From: an uncultured Cohaesibacter sp.
GTDB lineage: Bacteria > Pseudomonadota > Alphaproteobacteria > Rhizobiales > Cohaesibacteraceae
Length of the DNA: 64,000 nt
Assembly: GCF_963682185.1 (NCBI RefSeq)
Contig: NZ_OY821667.1
Location: forward strand, 638,109-702,108
Reading direction: 5' to 3'
Part shown: piece after piece, positions 9,069 to 16,562 of the stretch
How the letters are laid out: each line of letters begins with the position of its first letter
Numbering within the stretch: the stretch's first letter is position 1
Position numbers and translations under genes: made by a program
The notes under the pieces: generated by a model
What the model saw: only the letters and a program-made list of their open reading frames with translations
Databases searched by the model: none
What the model was told of the DNA's origin: nothing

Positions 9069-9965
9069 ATGCGAATATTTGTTACAGGCGGCACCGGTCT
9101 GGTGGGCAGCGCCATTGTCAAAGCTTTCTTGAAGCGTGGAGATGAGGTCACCACCCTCGCTCGATCTGACAAAAGTGCGGATATTCAAAAAGGTCTCGGC
9201 GCAACACCGGTACGGGGCAGCCTGACCGATCCGGGCGACTGGGTTTCGCTGGCGCTGGAGCATGACGCCTTCATCCATGCCGCAGCAACCTTTGACAATG
9301 ACATGGGCAGCGTCGACCACAATCTGGTGCGCGCTCTTCTGGAGATTGCCAAAAGCCTACCCGAAGAGCATCAGATCCCGTTCCTTTATACCGGTGGCTG
9401 CTGGCTCTATCCCGAAGAACCGGTCATCCCGATTTCAGAGCGCCACATGCTGGACCCGGTGCCGGAATTCGAATGGATGCTCGACAGCATCGAGCAGCTC
9501 AGCACTTGCCCGAACTTTCTCCTCACGGTTATCCATCCCGGTCTCGTCATAGACAAGGGACGCGGATTCATCGCCGACTATGCGCACGGCCTCAAGGAGG
9601 ATGGCGAAATCACCATCGTGGGCGCCACGGACACCCATTTTCCCTTCGTGCATGCCGATGACCTCGCCCAACTTTATGTCAGCGCCGTGGACAATCGCGG
9701 TGATGGCTTGCTGCTCAATGCCAGCGCCATCAAAAGCGCCACCGCAGAAGAGGTTGGCAAGCTGGTTGCCCAAGCCTGCGGCCTGCCCTATCAGGCGCGG
9801 GTCATTTCCATTGAGGAAGCCCAGGAAAAGCATGGCAACTGGGCTTCGGCCTATGCGCGATCCCAGCGCATGTCGTCGGACCGGGCCCATAACCTGCTCG
9901 GCTGGTCTCCACGCTATGACACCATAGAAGCCATGGTCCAAGACTGCGTCAAATCAGACAGCTAG
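9069..9965 (+). CDS. NAD(P)-binding SDR-superfamily protein, atypical active site
   Basis: A 298-residue extended-SDR-like protein. The Rossmann fingerprint TGGTGLVGSA is at residues 6-15, followed by the cofactor-selecting strand TTLARS, a HAAATFD motif and FLYTGGCWLY. The substrate-domain part VIHPGLVID and FPFVHADDLAQLYV are as in epimerase/dehydratase relatives. The usual YxxxK catalytic pair is not seen where expected (PEFEWMLDSIEQL instead), so it may be an atypical reductase or a cofactor-binding regulator. The ATG has AGGAA 10 nt upstream; the open frame extends further upstream but without similarity. Confidence 0.8.
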   Translation: MRIFVTGGTGLVGSAIVKAFLKRGDEVTTLARSDKSADIQKGLGATPVRGSLTDPGDWVSLALEHDAFIHAAATFDNDMGSVDHNLVRALLEIAKSLPEEHQIPFLYTGGCWLYPEEPVIPISERHMLDPVPEFEWMLDSIEQLSTCPNFLLTVIHPGLVIDKGRGFIADYAHGLKEDGEITIVGATDTHFPFVHADDLAQLYVSAVDNRGDGLLLNASAIKSATAEEVGKLVAQACGLPYQARVISIEEAQEKHGNWASAYARSQRMSSDRAHNLLGWSPRYDTIEAMVQDCVKSDS

Positions 9966-10130
9966 TCGGCACGCTTCACAGCCGCTTATTCGCCAGACAA
10001 CTAACCGAAGGAAGCGACAGGCATCCTTTGGCTTGCAGACGCGCCAACCCTGCGCGTTTCCCCTTGGTTTGCCCTTAACGCTGCCCAGCCGATACCACCA
10101 TTTTATAAATCGTTTATTTCGAATTTTCAC

Positions 10131-10158
10131 TTGACTTAATATTCGAATATACTAAATT
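10131..10158 (+). promoter_or_regulatory. Promoter with 12-bp palindromic operator for the ArsR-family gene
   Basis: TTGACT (10131-10136) and TAAATT (10153-10158) are spaced 16 nt apart. Between them lies the perfect palindrome ATATTCGAATAT (10139-10150). This position and AT-rich symmetry are typical of ArsR/BigR-type operators, so autorepression is likely. The boxes and palindrome are seen; repressor binding is inferred. Confidence 0.6.
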
Positions 10159-10260
10159 AGCAAAATCTAATGATACAACTGATCAGAGCGAGCTTGCTGA
10201 CCAAGGGTCCCCCAAATCCAAAGCTTGCTTGCCCCGATCAGGATCAAAGCAGGACCGGGA

Positions 10261-10605
10261 ATGGCAGAGGATTCTTCAATCGAGGCTTTGGCGGATCAGG
10301 CAGATGAAGTTGCAAGACTTCTCAAACTGCTCGGCAATGGCAATCGCTTGCGAATCCTTTGTCAACTCACAGATGGAGCCGACAAGTCGGTAAATTGCCT
10401 TGCTGATCGCCTCCATATCAGCCAGAGCGCCCTTTCCCAACATCTTGCCAAAATGCGCGAAGACGGTCTTATTGCTGGCCGTCGCGACGCCCAGACCATT
10501 TATTACTCCATTTCAGATGGAAATGCAGAGTTGCTGCTCAGCGTCCTGAAAGACCTCTACTGTTCCAACGACAGCACAGGTGAGGCTCAGGCGAAAGCAG
10601 AGTGA
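10261..10605 (+). CDS. ArsR-family repressor, BigR/SqrR-like persulfide sensor
   Basis: A 114-residue winged-helix repressor. The recognition helix region is VNCLADRLHISQSALSQHLAKMREDGL and the wing is GRRDAQTIYYSI. No ArsR/SmtB metal motif (CxCxxC) is present. Instead Cys34 (RILC) and Cys101 (DLYC) sit where BigR and SqrR carry the cysteine pair that forms a tetrasulfide bridge with reactive sulfur; Cys46 is additional. Start ATG 10261 has AGGA 6 nt upstream; an upstream TTG at 10225 is less likely. The rhodanese gene follows within 20 nt, which fits sulfide/persulfide control. Confidence 0.85.
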   Translation: MAEDSSIEALADQADEVARLLKLLGNGNRLRILCQLTDGADKSVNCLADRLHISQSALSQHLAKMREDGLIAGRRDAQTIYYSISDGNAELLLSVLKDLYCSNDSTGEAQAKAE

Positions 10606-10622
10606 TTTTAAAGGAAAGCCAA

Positions 10623-10967
10623 ATGGCAAAAAAGCAGATCGTCAAACAGATCAACCATGACGAAGCCAAGGCCCTGTTGGACAAGGGCGCAATCTTGATT
10701 GATGTCCGCGAGAAAATGGAACTGATGATGAAAGAAGTTCCGTCCGCCCTGCATCATCCCCTTTCTTCCCTGAAAGGCCCGATCGATACCAATGGCGCTC
10801 CGGCAGCCATTTTCTTTTGTGCCTCAGGGGCCCGCACCAACGGCTATGCACGCCAACTGGCGGATTGCGTCGATTGTGATGCCTACATGCTGACCGGCGG
10901 TGTCTATGCCCTCTCCCGTATGGGCGTGCCAACCAAGAGCGGCCTATCAAAACTGTTCGGGCGCTAA
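10623..10967 (+). CDS. Single-domain rhodanese
   Basis: A 114-residue rhodanese-fold sulfurtransferase. It has the family markers ILIDVREKMEL near the N-terminus and an active loop FFCASGARTNGYA, where the Cys would carry the persulfide. The C-terminal MLTGGVYALSRMGVPT matches the GG-W-type motif. The ATG at 10623 has AAAGGA 8 nt upstream; a GTG at 10602 overlapping the repressor stop is less likely. It is the second gene of the repressor operon and is followed by a strong terminator, so it is probably the main target of the repressor. Confidence 0.88.
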   Translation: MAKKQIVKQINHDEAKALLDKGAILIDVREKMELMMKEVPSALHHPLSSLKGPIDTNGAPAAIFFCASGARTNGYARQLADCVDCDAYMLTGGVYALSRMGVPTKSGLSKLFGR

Positions 10968-11006
10968 GCCCGCCGTTTGCTTAAAAGCAGGCGCTGAATA
11001 TGAAAT

Positions 11007-11034
11007 AAGCGTGGGCTCGACCCACGCTTTTTTT
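11007..11034 (+). terminator. Terminator of the repressor-rhodanese operon
   Basis: AAGCGTGGG/CCCACGCTT forms a 9-bp stem with a CTCGA loop, followed by a run of T. It lies 39 nt after the rhodanese stop. Confidence 0.9.
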
Positions 11035-11065
11035 CGCATTCTCCGCACATCTCTTGAATGTGCGC

Positions 11066-11191
11066 TTAACCAGCAGCAATCGCTACCGTATCAAATGCTC
11101 CGAAGAAATACACAATGGCAAGAATGGCACCGAGGGCCAAAACCGCTTTCATCGTGACGCCCCAACAAGAAACGTTGACTTCGTTGTCCAT
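11066..11191 (-). CDS. 41-residue single-helix membrane peptide
   Basis: A short frame begins at ATG 11191 with GAGGT 4 nt upstream and ends with TAA. The peptide has a polar N-terminus (MDNEVNVSCWGVT), one hydrophobic segment of about 20 residues (MKAVLALGAILAIVYFFGAF) and a short tail. The good ribosome site, the clean helix and the isolated position between a terminator and an empty upstream region support a real small gene. No family is recognised. A hairpin (CGCACAT/ATGTGCG, about 11043-11063) follows it, without a T-run. Confidence 0.6.
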   Translation of the reverse strand: MDNEVNVSCWGVTMKAVLALGAILAIVYFFGAFDTVAIAAG

Positions 11192-11462
11192 GTAACCTCA
11201 ACTGTCACTTGACTATATGATACCGCACACTCACGCCGTGAGCGCGGAGGCCCCCTTGTTAACGTCTCGGCAATAAATTCGCAACCATTTAGGCATGCAT
11301 TTGCTGCAAGTCAGCAATCGGTGGAGAAATTTCTAGGAAAATCAATCATCTAGTGTTTAATAAATTTGTGCGTAATGTGGCAAATCCGTGTTTCAATCTG
11401 ACGCAGTTTAGCCGATTATCCCGGCAACCCGCAGGCTTAGCAAGAATGACAGGACCTCATCC

Positions 11463-12149
11463 ATGATTCCATTTTCCACTTTGGATATCGCCGCGCTCGT
11501 TTGGTATCTCGCGATCTGGATCGGCTTCACCTATCTCGTCGATTATTCTCCGCTCAAGAAACACAATATTTCTGTATCGATGGCTGTGCACAGACGCCGC
11601 TGGATGCGCTCGCTTTCGAAGCGCGAATTTCGCATGATCGATACAGGCATCTTGAATGGCCTGCAGAATGGAACCGCTTTCTTTGCCTCCACATCCCTTT
11701 TGGCCATTGGTGCTGGCTTTGCCATGCTGAATGCCACCGACATTGCAATGAAAGTCACAAATGATCTGTCCCTGCCCGTCGAGACCTCTCCCGAGCTTTG
11801 GGAAATCAAGGCCCTGTGCCTCACGGCCATCTATGTCTACGCCTTTTTCAAGTTCGGCTGGGCCTATCGGCTGTTCAACTACACCTCCATTCTGATTGGC
11901 GCCTTCCCCTATGCAGGGGACGCTACGGAAGAGGAAATCGAGCAGGCCATTGAGCAAGCCGCCGAAATGAACACCCTTGCGGGCCATCACTTTTCGCTCG
12001 GTCTGCGTGGTTTCTTCTTTTCCGCACCGGTTTTCGGCTGGTTCATTCATCCATGGCTGATGATTGCAGGCACCACGCTGGTCGCTCTGGTTCTTACCCG
12101 GCGCCAATTCTTTTCCCGCTCGCAGGTGATTGCTAAAAATAGTATCTAG
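11463..12149 (+). CDS. DUF599-family membrane protein
   Basis: A 228-residue inner-membrane protein recognised as DUF599. Helices lie near residues 6-25, 66-90, 113-135 and 185-210. Characteristic stretches are FTYLVDYSPLKKHNISVSM, RRWMRSLSKREFRMIDTGIL and NGTAFFASTSLLAIG. The family is common in alphaproteobacteria and has no established function. It is a single plus-strand gene with about 270 bp of upstream sequence. Confidence 0.85.
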   Translation: MIPFSTLDIAALVWYLAIWIGFTYLVDYSPLKKHNISVSMAVHRRRWMRSLSKREFRMIDTGILNGLQNGTAFFASTSLLAIGAGFAMLNATDIAMKVTNDLSLPVETSPELWEIKALCLTAIYVYAFFKFGWAYRLFNYTSILIGAFPYAGDATEEEIEQAIEQAAEMNTLAGHHFSLGLRGFFFSAPVFGWFIHPWLMIAGTTLVALVLTRRQFFSRSQVIAKNSI

Positions 12150-12326
12150 AAAAAGCAGGATGGACTGACAGACAGCGATGCCCTTTCGCCCGTTAGCCCA
12201 GCCGCTATCTTTTACATAGAAAGCACGGGACAAGCAGAACCAGACAGTTGCATATTGCAATCATTTGGGCCAAACGGGTATGATCTCGCCTCATAATTGA
12301 TCCAAACATTCCAGAGCTTATTGCCG

Positions 12327-13241
12327 ATGGCGCCTCACTCGATCCGCAAACCGACACCGCTTGACCTGTCCCTGATGCTGTTCCTGACGCTTGTATGGGC
12401 TTCATCCTTCATCGCCATCAAGGTCGCCGTGCCGGAAACCGGGCCGGTTTGGCTGGCCGCCATGCGCGTTGCCATCGGCTTTCTGGTTTTGCTGCCCTGG
12501 ACACTCTATCGGGGCGTCATTCTTCCCACGTCAGCCAAGAGCCTTGCCAACCTGCTGATCATCTCTCTGCTGAATGTCTCCATCCCCTTCATGCTGATCT
12601 CATGGGCGGAGCTGACCATTTCTGCGGGCATCGCCTCGCTTTTGCTAGGGACAGGCCCGCTTCTGTCCCTCATCCTCAGCCACCTGACCACCCATGATGA
12701 CAAATTCAACATATTCAAGGTCATAGGTATTATTCTGGGCTTTAGTGGTATCGCGCTGGTGGTTGGACACGAGGCCCTGCAGTCCGTTGGCGCCGGAGCG
12801 GTCCTGTCCATGGTCGCCGTGCTGGGCGCGTCGTTGTGCTACGCGATTTCCGGAGCCATGATCCGACAGGTGAAGGATATCCCCCCGACACGTCTGGCAA
12901 CCCTTATTCTCGGATTTGCGACAATCGAACTGATCGGACTTGGCTTACTGGAGGGTGTGCCCGAACTGGCCAGTATATCCAGCGAAGCATGGTTGAGCCT
13001 ATTGTTTCTCGGCCTGTTGCCAACCGGTTTGGCAACCATCCTGCGTTATCGCCTTATCTGGGCCATCGGCGCCAGCTTCTTCTCACTGGGTATGAATCTC
13101 ATTCCTGTCTTCGGCGTTATTCTGGGCGCCCTGTTGCTGTCTGAACAGGTTGCCCTGACCACATGGATCGCCTTGGTGCTCATTCTCTCTGGCCTTATGG
13201 TGGCGCGCACAGCCCCCAAAGACGAGACAAAACCTGACTGA
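12327..13241 (+). CDS. EamA/DMT-family drug/metabolite exporter
   Basis: A 304-residue inner-membrane protein with about ten transmembrane helices arranged as two EamA repeats. The first repeat begins LDLSLMLFLTLVWASSFIAIKVAV, the second LSMVAVLGASLCYAISGAMI; the latter contains the conserved small-residue helix. Family members export amino acids, purines or drugs; the substrate cannot be read here. Start ATG 12327 is chosen because the upstream TTG at 12297 adds residues outside the family pattern; neither has a strong ribosome site. Confidence 0.85.
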   Translation: MAPHSIRKPTPLDLSLMLFLTLVWASSFIAIKVAVPETGPVWLAAMRVAIGFLVLLPWTLYRGVILPTSAKSLANLLIISLLNVSIPFMLISWAELTISAGIASLLLGTGPLLSLILSHLTTHDDKFNIFKVIGIILGFSGIALVVGHEALQSVGAGAVLSMVAVLGASLCYAISGAMIRQVKDIPPTRLATLILGFATIELIGLGLLEGVPELASISSEAWLSLLFLGLLPTGLATILRYRLIWAIGASFFSLGMNLIPVFGVILGALLLSEQVALTTWIALVLILSGLMVARTAPKDETKPD

Positions 13242-13262
13242 GATAGCCGGTATTTCACTCCG

Positions 13263-13619
13263 TCACATCAGATCGAGATATTTCGCATCAACAAAGCCGA
13301 TCTTGCCGTTGATCTGCACTTCGCAAACCCGGCTCTGAAGCATCTTGCGCCGTTGAGAGAGCGAACCATAGGCCCAATCGCGAAAGCTGAATTCATTGCG
13401 ACACCAGCGCATCACAACCCCTTCGGTGCCTTTGGCAAGCGGGTATTTTTTCGCTGAATTGACCTCTGGTGCGGCTCGCAAATAGGTATCCTTGAGCACA
13501 ACATAAATCGTGTCATATGGGCTCTGCGCGCCTTTGTTTGCCATGGAGGATGATGGCGCTCCGGCGACGCCAGCACAAAGGAGCAACGTGCAGGAAAGAA
13601 GTCTGATCGAACGTTTCAT
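13263..13619 (-). CDS. Secreted SH3-like (SH3_3/4 type) protein
   Basis: A 118-residue exported protein. The N-terminus is a signal peptide (MKRSIRLLSCTLLLCAGVAGA, cleavage near residue 21-28). The mature part is a bacterial SH3-like domain with the typical VVLKDTYLRAAPEVNSAKKYPLAKGTEGVV opening, WCRNEFSFRDWAYGSLSQRRKMLQSRVCE and GFVDAKYLDL ending. Such proteins often bind cell-wall material. The start at 13619 has GGAG about 9 nt upstream and a proper signal peptide; an earlier ATG adds 11 charged residues. Confidence 0.8.
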   Translation of the reverse strand: MKRSIRLLSCTLLLCAGVAGAPSSSMANKGAQSPYDTIYVVLKDTYLRAAPEVNSAKKYPLAKGTEGVVMRWCRNEFSFRDWAYGSLSQRRKMLQSRVCEVQINGKIGFVDAKYLDLM

Positions 13620-13730
13620 GATGGCTTTCTCCGTCTTTTCTGATCGCGACACGGTTCCTTGCGGATGCCCTGACTGTAGCGAAGGAAAGACCCGTCTGGC
13701 CAGACCGTTTGGACCGCGAGAACCAAGAAA

Positions 13731-14159
13731 TCACTTATTTATCGGATCATTGGGCCAAACGCCCGCCGTCGCCAACTCGACAACATTGTTGAAAGGATCG
13801 CGAAAATAGATGCTTTGGCCACCAAGAGGCCACCTCACCCGGCTTTCGATGTCCACCCCTGCATCCTGCACCTTTGCCGTCCAGTCCGCGAGCGCATCCT
13901 GCTCGATTTTAAAAGCAAAATGTGATGGTCCATGGGAGCTGTGCCCGGGCACCTTTTGCCCGTTGATCAGCGCATCTTCATCACTCGCCCCGCGCAAACA
14001 GACAATCAAAACTTGTCCGGGAGCCACGTCATAGGCGTGGATGCGATCCCCCTCAATCATGCGCTCAAGCCCCAGAAAGCCATGATAGAAATCATAGGCC
14101 TCCGCCAGATCATCAACATAGACCGGAGTTTCCAGAATACCTGTAATTCTGGTTGCCAT
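13731..14159 (-). CDS. VOC (glyoxalase/bleomycin resistance) family protein
   Basis: A 142-residue protein made of paired beta-alpha-beta-beta-beta modules. The first begins ILETPVYVDDLAEAYDFYHGFLGLERM; the second has SHFAFKIEQDALADWTAKVQDAGV and ends YFRDPFNNVVELAT, the usual metal-ligand Glu. His in SHFAF and Glu in VVELA fit metal binding, so it may be a dioxygenase, a lyase or a resistance protein. The substrate is unknown. It lies between mgtE and the SH3-like gene, all on the minus strand. Confidence 0.87.
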   Translation of the reverse strand: MATRITGILETPVYVDDLAEAYDFYHGFLGLERMIEGDRIHAYDVAPGQVLIVCLRGASDEDALINGQKVPGHSSHGPSHFAFKIEQDALADWTAKVQDAGVDIESRVRWPLGGQSIYFRDPFNNVVELATAGVWPNDPINK

Positions 14160-14195
14160 CCTCTTCCCCCTGTTTTTCTGTCTGTGCCTTCTGAT

Positions 14196-15602
14196 TTACA
14201 TAAGGCCGAACCACCAGCCGGCAAGGCCAAGAAATGAAAAGAAGCCGACAACATCAGTCACTGTCGTAATGAAAACCGACGAGGCGATTGCAGGATCAAC
14301 CCCGGCCTTTTGCAAACCGACGGGAATGAGGATGCCCGAGAGCCCGGCAAAAAACAGATTGACGACCAACGCCGCTCCCATGACATAACCAAGCTGGATA
14401 TTGGAAAACCAGACTGCCGCTATGATCCCAAGGATGATAGCAAATGCGACGCCATTGAAAATCGAGACCAGAATCTCACGAGACACAACGCGCAGCATAT
14501 TGAATTTATCGAGATCCTGTGTAGCAAGCGCTCGAACGGCAACGGTCATTGTCTGCGTGGCAGCATTGCCCCCCATAGACGCAACAATCGGCATGAGCAC
14601 GGCCAAAGCCACCATTTGCGCAATGGTTCCATCGAAGAAAGCAATCACTTGCGAGGCAATAACGGCCGTTGCCAGATTGACGATGAGCCAAGGCATACGG
14701 GACATAACAGTCGCAACAACCGTATCGGTAATTTCTTCGTCACCAACACCACCCAGACGCTTAATGTCTTCAGCAGCCTCTTCATGGATCACGTCGACGA
14801 CGTCATCAATCGTGATGACACCAACCAGTCGCTCCCCCTCGTCGAGTACAGCGGTCGACAAAAGGTCATAGCGTTCGAACAGGCGGGACACCTCTTCCTG
14901 ATCCTGATCCACCATAACAAAATGGCGTTCTTCATTCTGAATTTCGGAGATGCGGGTTGGCCTGCGGGAGCGCAGCAAGGTATCCAAAGATATGGTGCCC
15001 AGCAACCGGTGGCCGGGATCAATTACAAAAATCTGGTAGAAATCATCAGGAAGATCAGTGGTTTCGCGCAGATAGTCAATTGTCTGACCAACAGTCCAAA
15101 AGGGTGCCACCGCGATGAAATCCGTCTGCATCAGACGACCGGCGGAATCTTCGGGGTAATCCAACGAACGCTTGAGTTGAAGCCTATCTATGGCTGGCAG
15201 AGCCGCCAGAATCTCGGCCTGATCCTCTTCTTCCAGATCTTCCAGAATGACGATGGCATCATCCGAATCCAACTCGCTGATGCCCTCGGCAACCAGCTCG
15301 TTCGGCAGAGATTCGACGATCTTGGAACGCAGGGAATCATCCAGCTCGACAAGCGCGGTATAGTCGAAGGAGTCGCCCAGCAACTCGATGAAATCGGAGC
15401 GGTCTTTTGGACTGAGGGCTTCAATGATATCACCAAGATCCGCCTCATGCAGATCCTGCGTCAGACTGACGAGAAGATCGGAATTGCGCGCTTCGATGGC
15501 ATCGTCGATGAGTTGGAAAAGCTCTTGGGAAATCATCCCATTCTCATCGCGCACCTGCTGCAATACAGAGGCGCCATCCTGATTGATCTCTTCGAATTGC
15601 AC
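14196..15602 (-). CDS. mgtE: Magnesium transporter MgtE
   Basis: A 468-residue Mg2+ channel/transporter. The N-terminal superhelical Mg-sensing domain (about 1-140, rich in LEDLEEEDQAEIL-type acidic helices) is followed by paired CBS domains (about 150-270, GRLMQTDFIAVAP and GVITIDDVVDVIHEEAAED) and a five-helix membrane domain with the PWLIVNLATAVIAS and MGGNAATQTMTVAVRAL signatures. Regulation is by Mg2+ binding in the cytosolic domains. The GTG start has GAGG 6 nt upstream. The 291 bp upstream show no recognisable Mg riboswitch. Confidence 0.95.
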   Translation of the reverse strand: MQFEEINQDGASVLQQVRDENGMISQELFQLIDDAIEARNSDLLVSLTQDLHEADLGDIIEALSPKDRSDFIELLGDSFDYTALVELDDSLRSKIVESLPNELVAEGISELDSDDAIVILEDLEEEDQAEILAALPAIDRLQLKRSLDYPEDSAGRLMQTDFIAVAPFWTVGQTIDYLRETTDLPDDFYQIFVIDPGHRLLGTISLDTLLRSRRPTRISEIQNEERHFVMVDQDQEEVSRLFERYDLLSTAVLDEGERLVGVITIDDVVDVIHEEAAEDIKRLGGVGDEEITDTVVATVMSRMPWLIVNLATAVIASQVIAFFDGTIAQMVALAVLMPIVASMGGNAATQTMTVAVRALATQDLDKFNMLRVVSREILVSIFNGVAFAIILGIIAAVWFSNIQLGYVMGAALVVNLFFAGLSGILIPVGLQKAGVDPAIASSVFITTVTDVVGFFSFLGLAGWWFGLM

Positions 15603-15893
15603 TGACTACCTCTTTATTGCGAACCACATCCCGATACGACACGAACCTACCCTGTTCTGCCGCAAAGCGCCATCAGACTTCAAGCCTTGTTTCTTTTCAA
15701 ACACGGATTTCCTGATAAACAAATTATATATGTATCGACAACGACTGAGCGCCCGAAAAGTTCAAAAGAAGACATTATACTTTTCTACTAGGCGCCCCTC
15801 AGGATGTTCCGCCTGTGTCCCGGTCACGGACCTTCGACAGCCATCAGCATTATCGGAAAGCTTCTCATCTGTTTAAAAATGCCAGCGCCAGAC

Positions 15894-16562
15894 TCAACTG
15901 GGGAAGGCTGTGCCGGGCCGGGTTTTTCGCCATTTGCCAATAGCCTCAGAAACCGAGGCATAGACCGAGTGGCCGATTGCTTCTCCCAAGGCCGTATGCA
16001 ACCCCGCATAAGCACTGTCACCTTCAGGCGCGACAACGGCGACACAATCCGTGCCCGTTCCGGTCGCCCGGCCCGTGGCAATCTGTATATCTGCATCACA
16101 AACAGCCGCAGTGCGGGCCTCCGTAGCGATAGACATCGCTTCCAGAAGTGCCCAGTCCTCAAGCCCCTGATCAATGATGACGGCAAGATTGATGGTGCCC
16201 CATCCCTCTTTGCTCCAGTCAAGGCGCCGACCGACCCGCTCGGCATTGGACAGCCCCACTGTCACAATAGCCTTGACGTGAACAGTCTCAACCTCCGCAT
16301 CAGCAACGCAATAGTTGCCGATATCACATGACGTCAGCATCGTTACCGCGTCCAGACCATCCCGCGCTTCAAGCTCCTTTTCCAGCCACGCCACCGGGTC
16401 AACATCAATAGGCAGATCCTTGTTCTTGACTTCCCGCCAGAGCAATTGCTGCGCGGTGACAAGGCCGGGGCGGTTCACCGCCCAACTGGCAACACGCACC
16501 GGATGGGCAAAGGAAACACAAAGCCAGGGCGCTTCATGAACGATCGAACATGGAAAAGGCAT
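15894..16562 (-). CDS. cbiZ: Adenosylcobinamide amidohydrolase CbiZ
   Basis: Cytosolic amidohydrolase that removes the aminopropanol side chain from (adenosyl)cobinamide to give cobyric acid, so that salvaged corrinoids can be rebuilt. The 222 residues match the CbiZ family in length and in stretches such as VMLTSCDIGNYCVAD-type and TVGLSNAERVGRR, GTINLAVIIDQGL and the C-terminal ATGTGTDCVAVV with HTALGEAIGHSVYASV. It is the last gene of the riboswitch-controlled corrinoid unit, and its ATG directly follows the tonB stop codon. Confidence 0.9.
   Translation of the reverse strand: MPFPCSIVHEAPWLCVSFAHPVRVASWAVNRPGLVTAQQLLWREVKNKDLPIDVDPVAWLEKELEARDGLDAVTMLTSCDIGNYCVADAEVETVHVKAIVTVGLSNAERVGRRLDWSKEGWGTINLAVIIDQGLEDWALLEAMSIATEARTAAVCDADIQIATGRATGTGTDCVAVVAPEGDSAYAGLHTALGEAIGHSVYASVSEAIGKWRKTRPGTAFPS

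Noticed and set aside
14310..15605. A 431-codon plus-strand open frame opposite mgtE
   Set aside because: It is a shadow of mgtE; no ribosome site or family motifs are present, and MgtE domains are intact on the minus strand.
15603..15893. Mg2+ (ykoK or mgtA-type) riboswitch upstream of mgtE
   Set aside because: No conserved M-box elements are seen in the 291 bp; sensing probably occurs in the MgtE protein itself.
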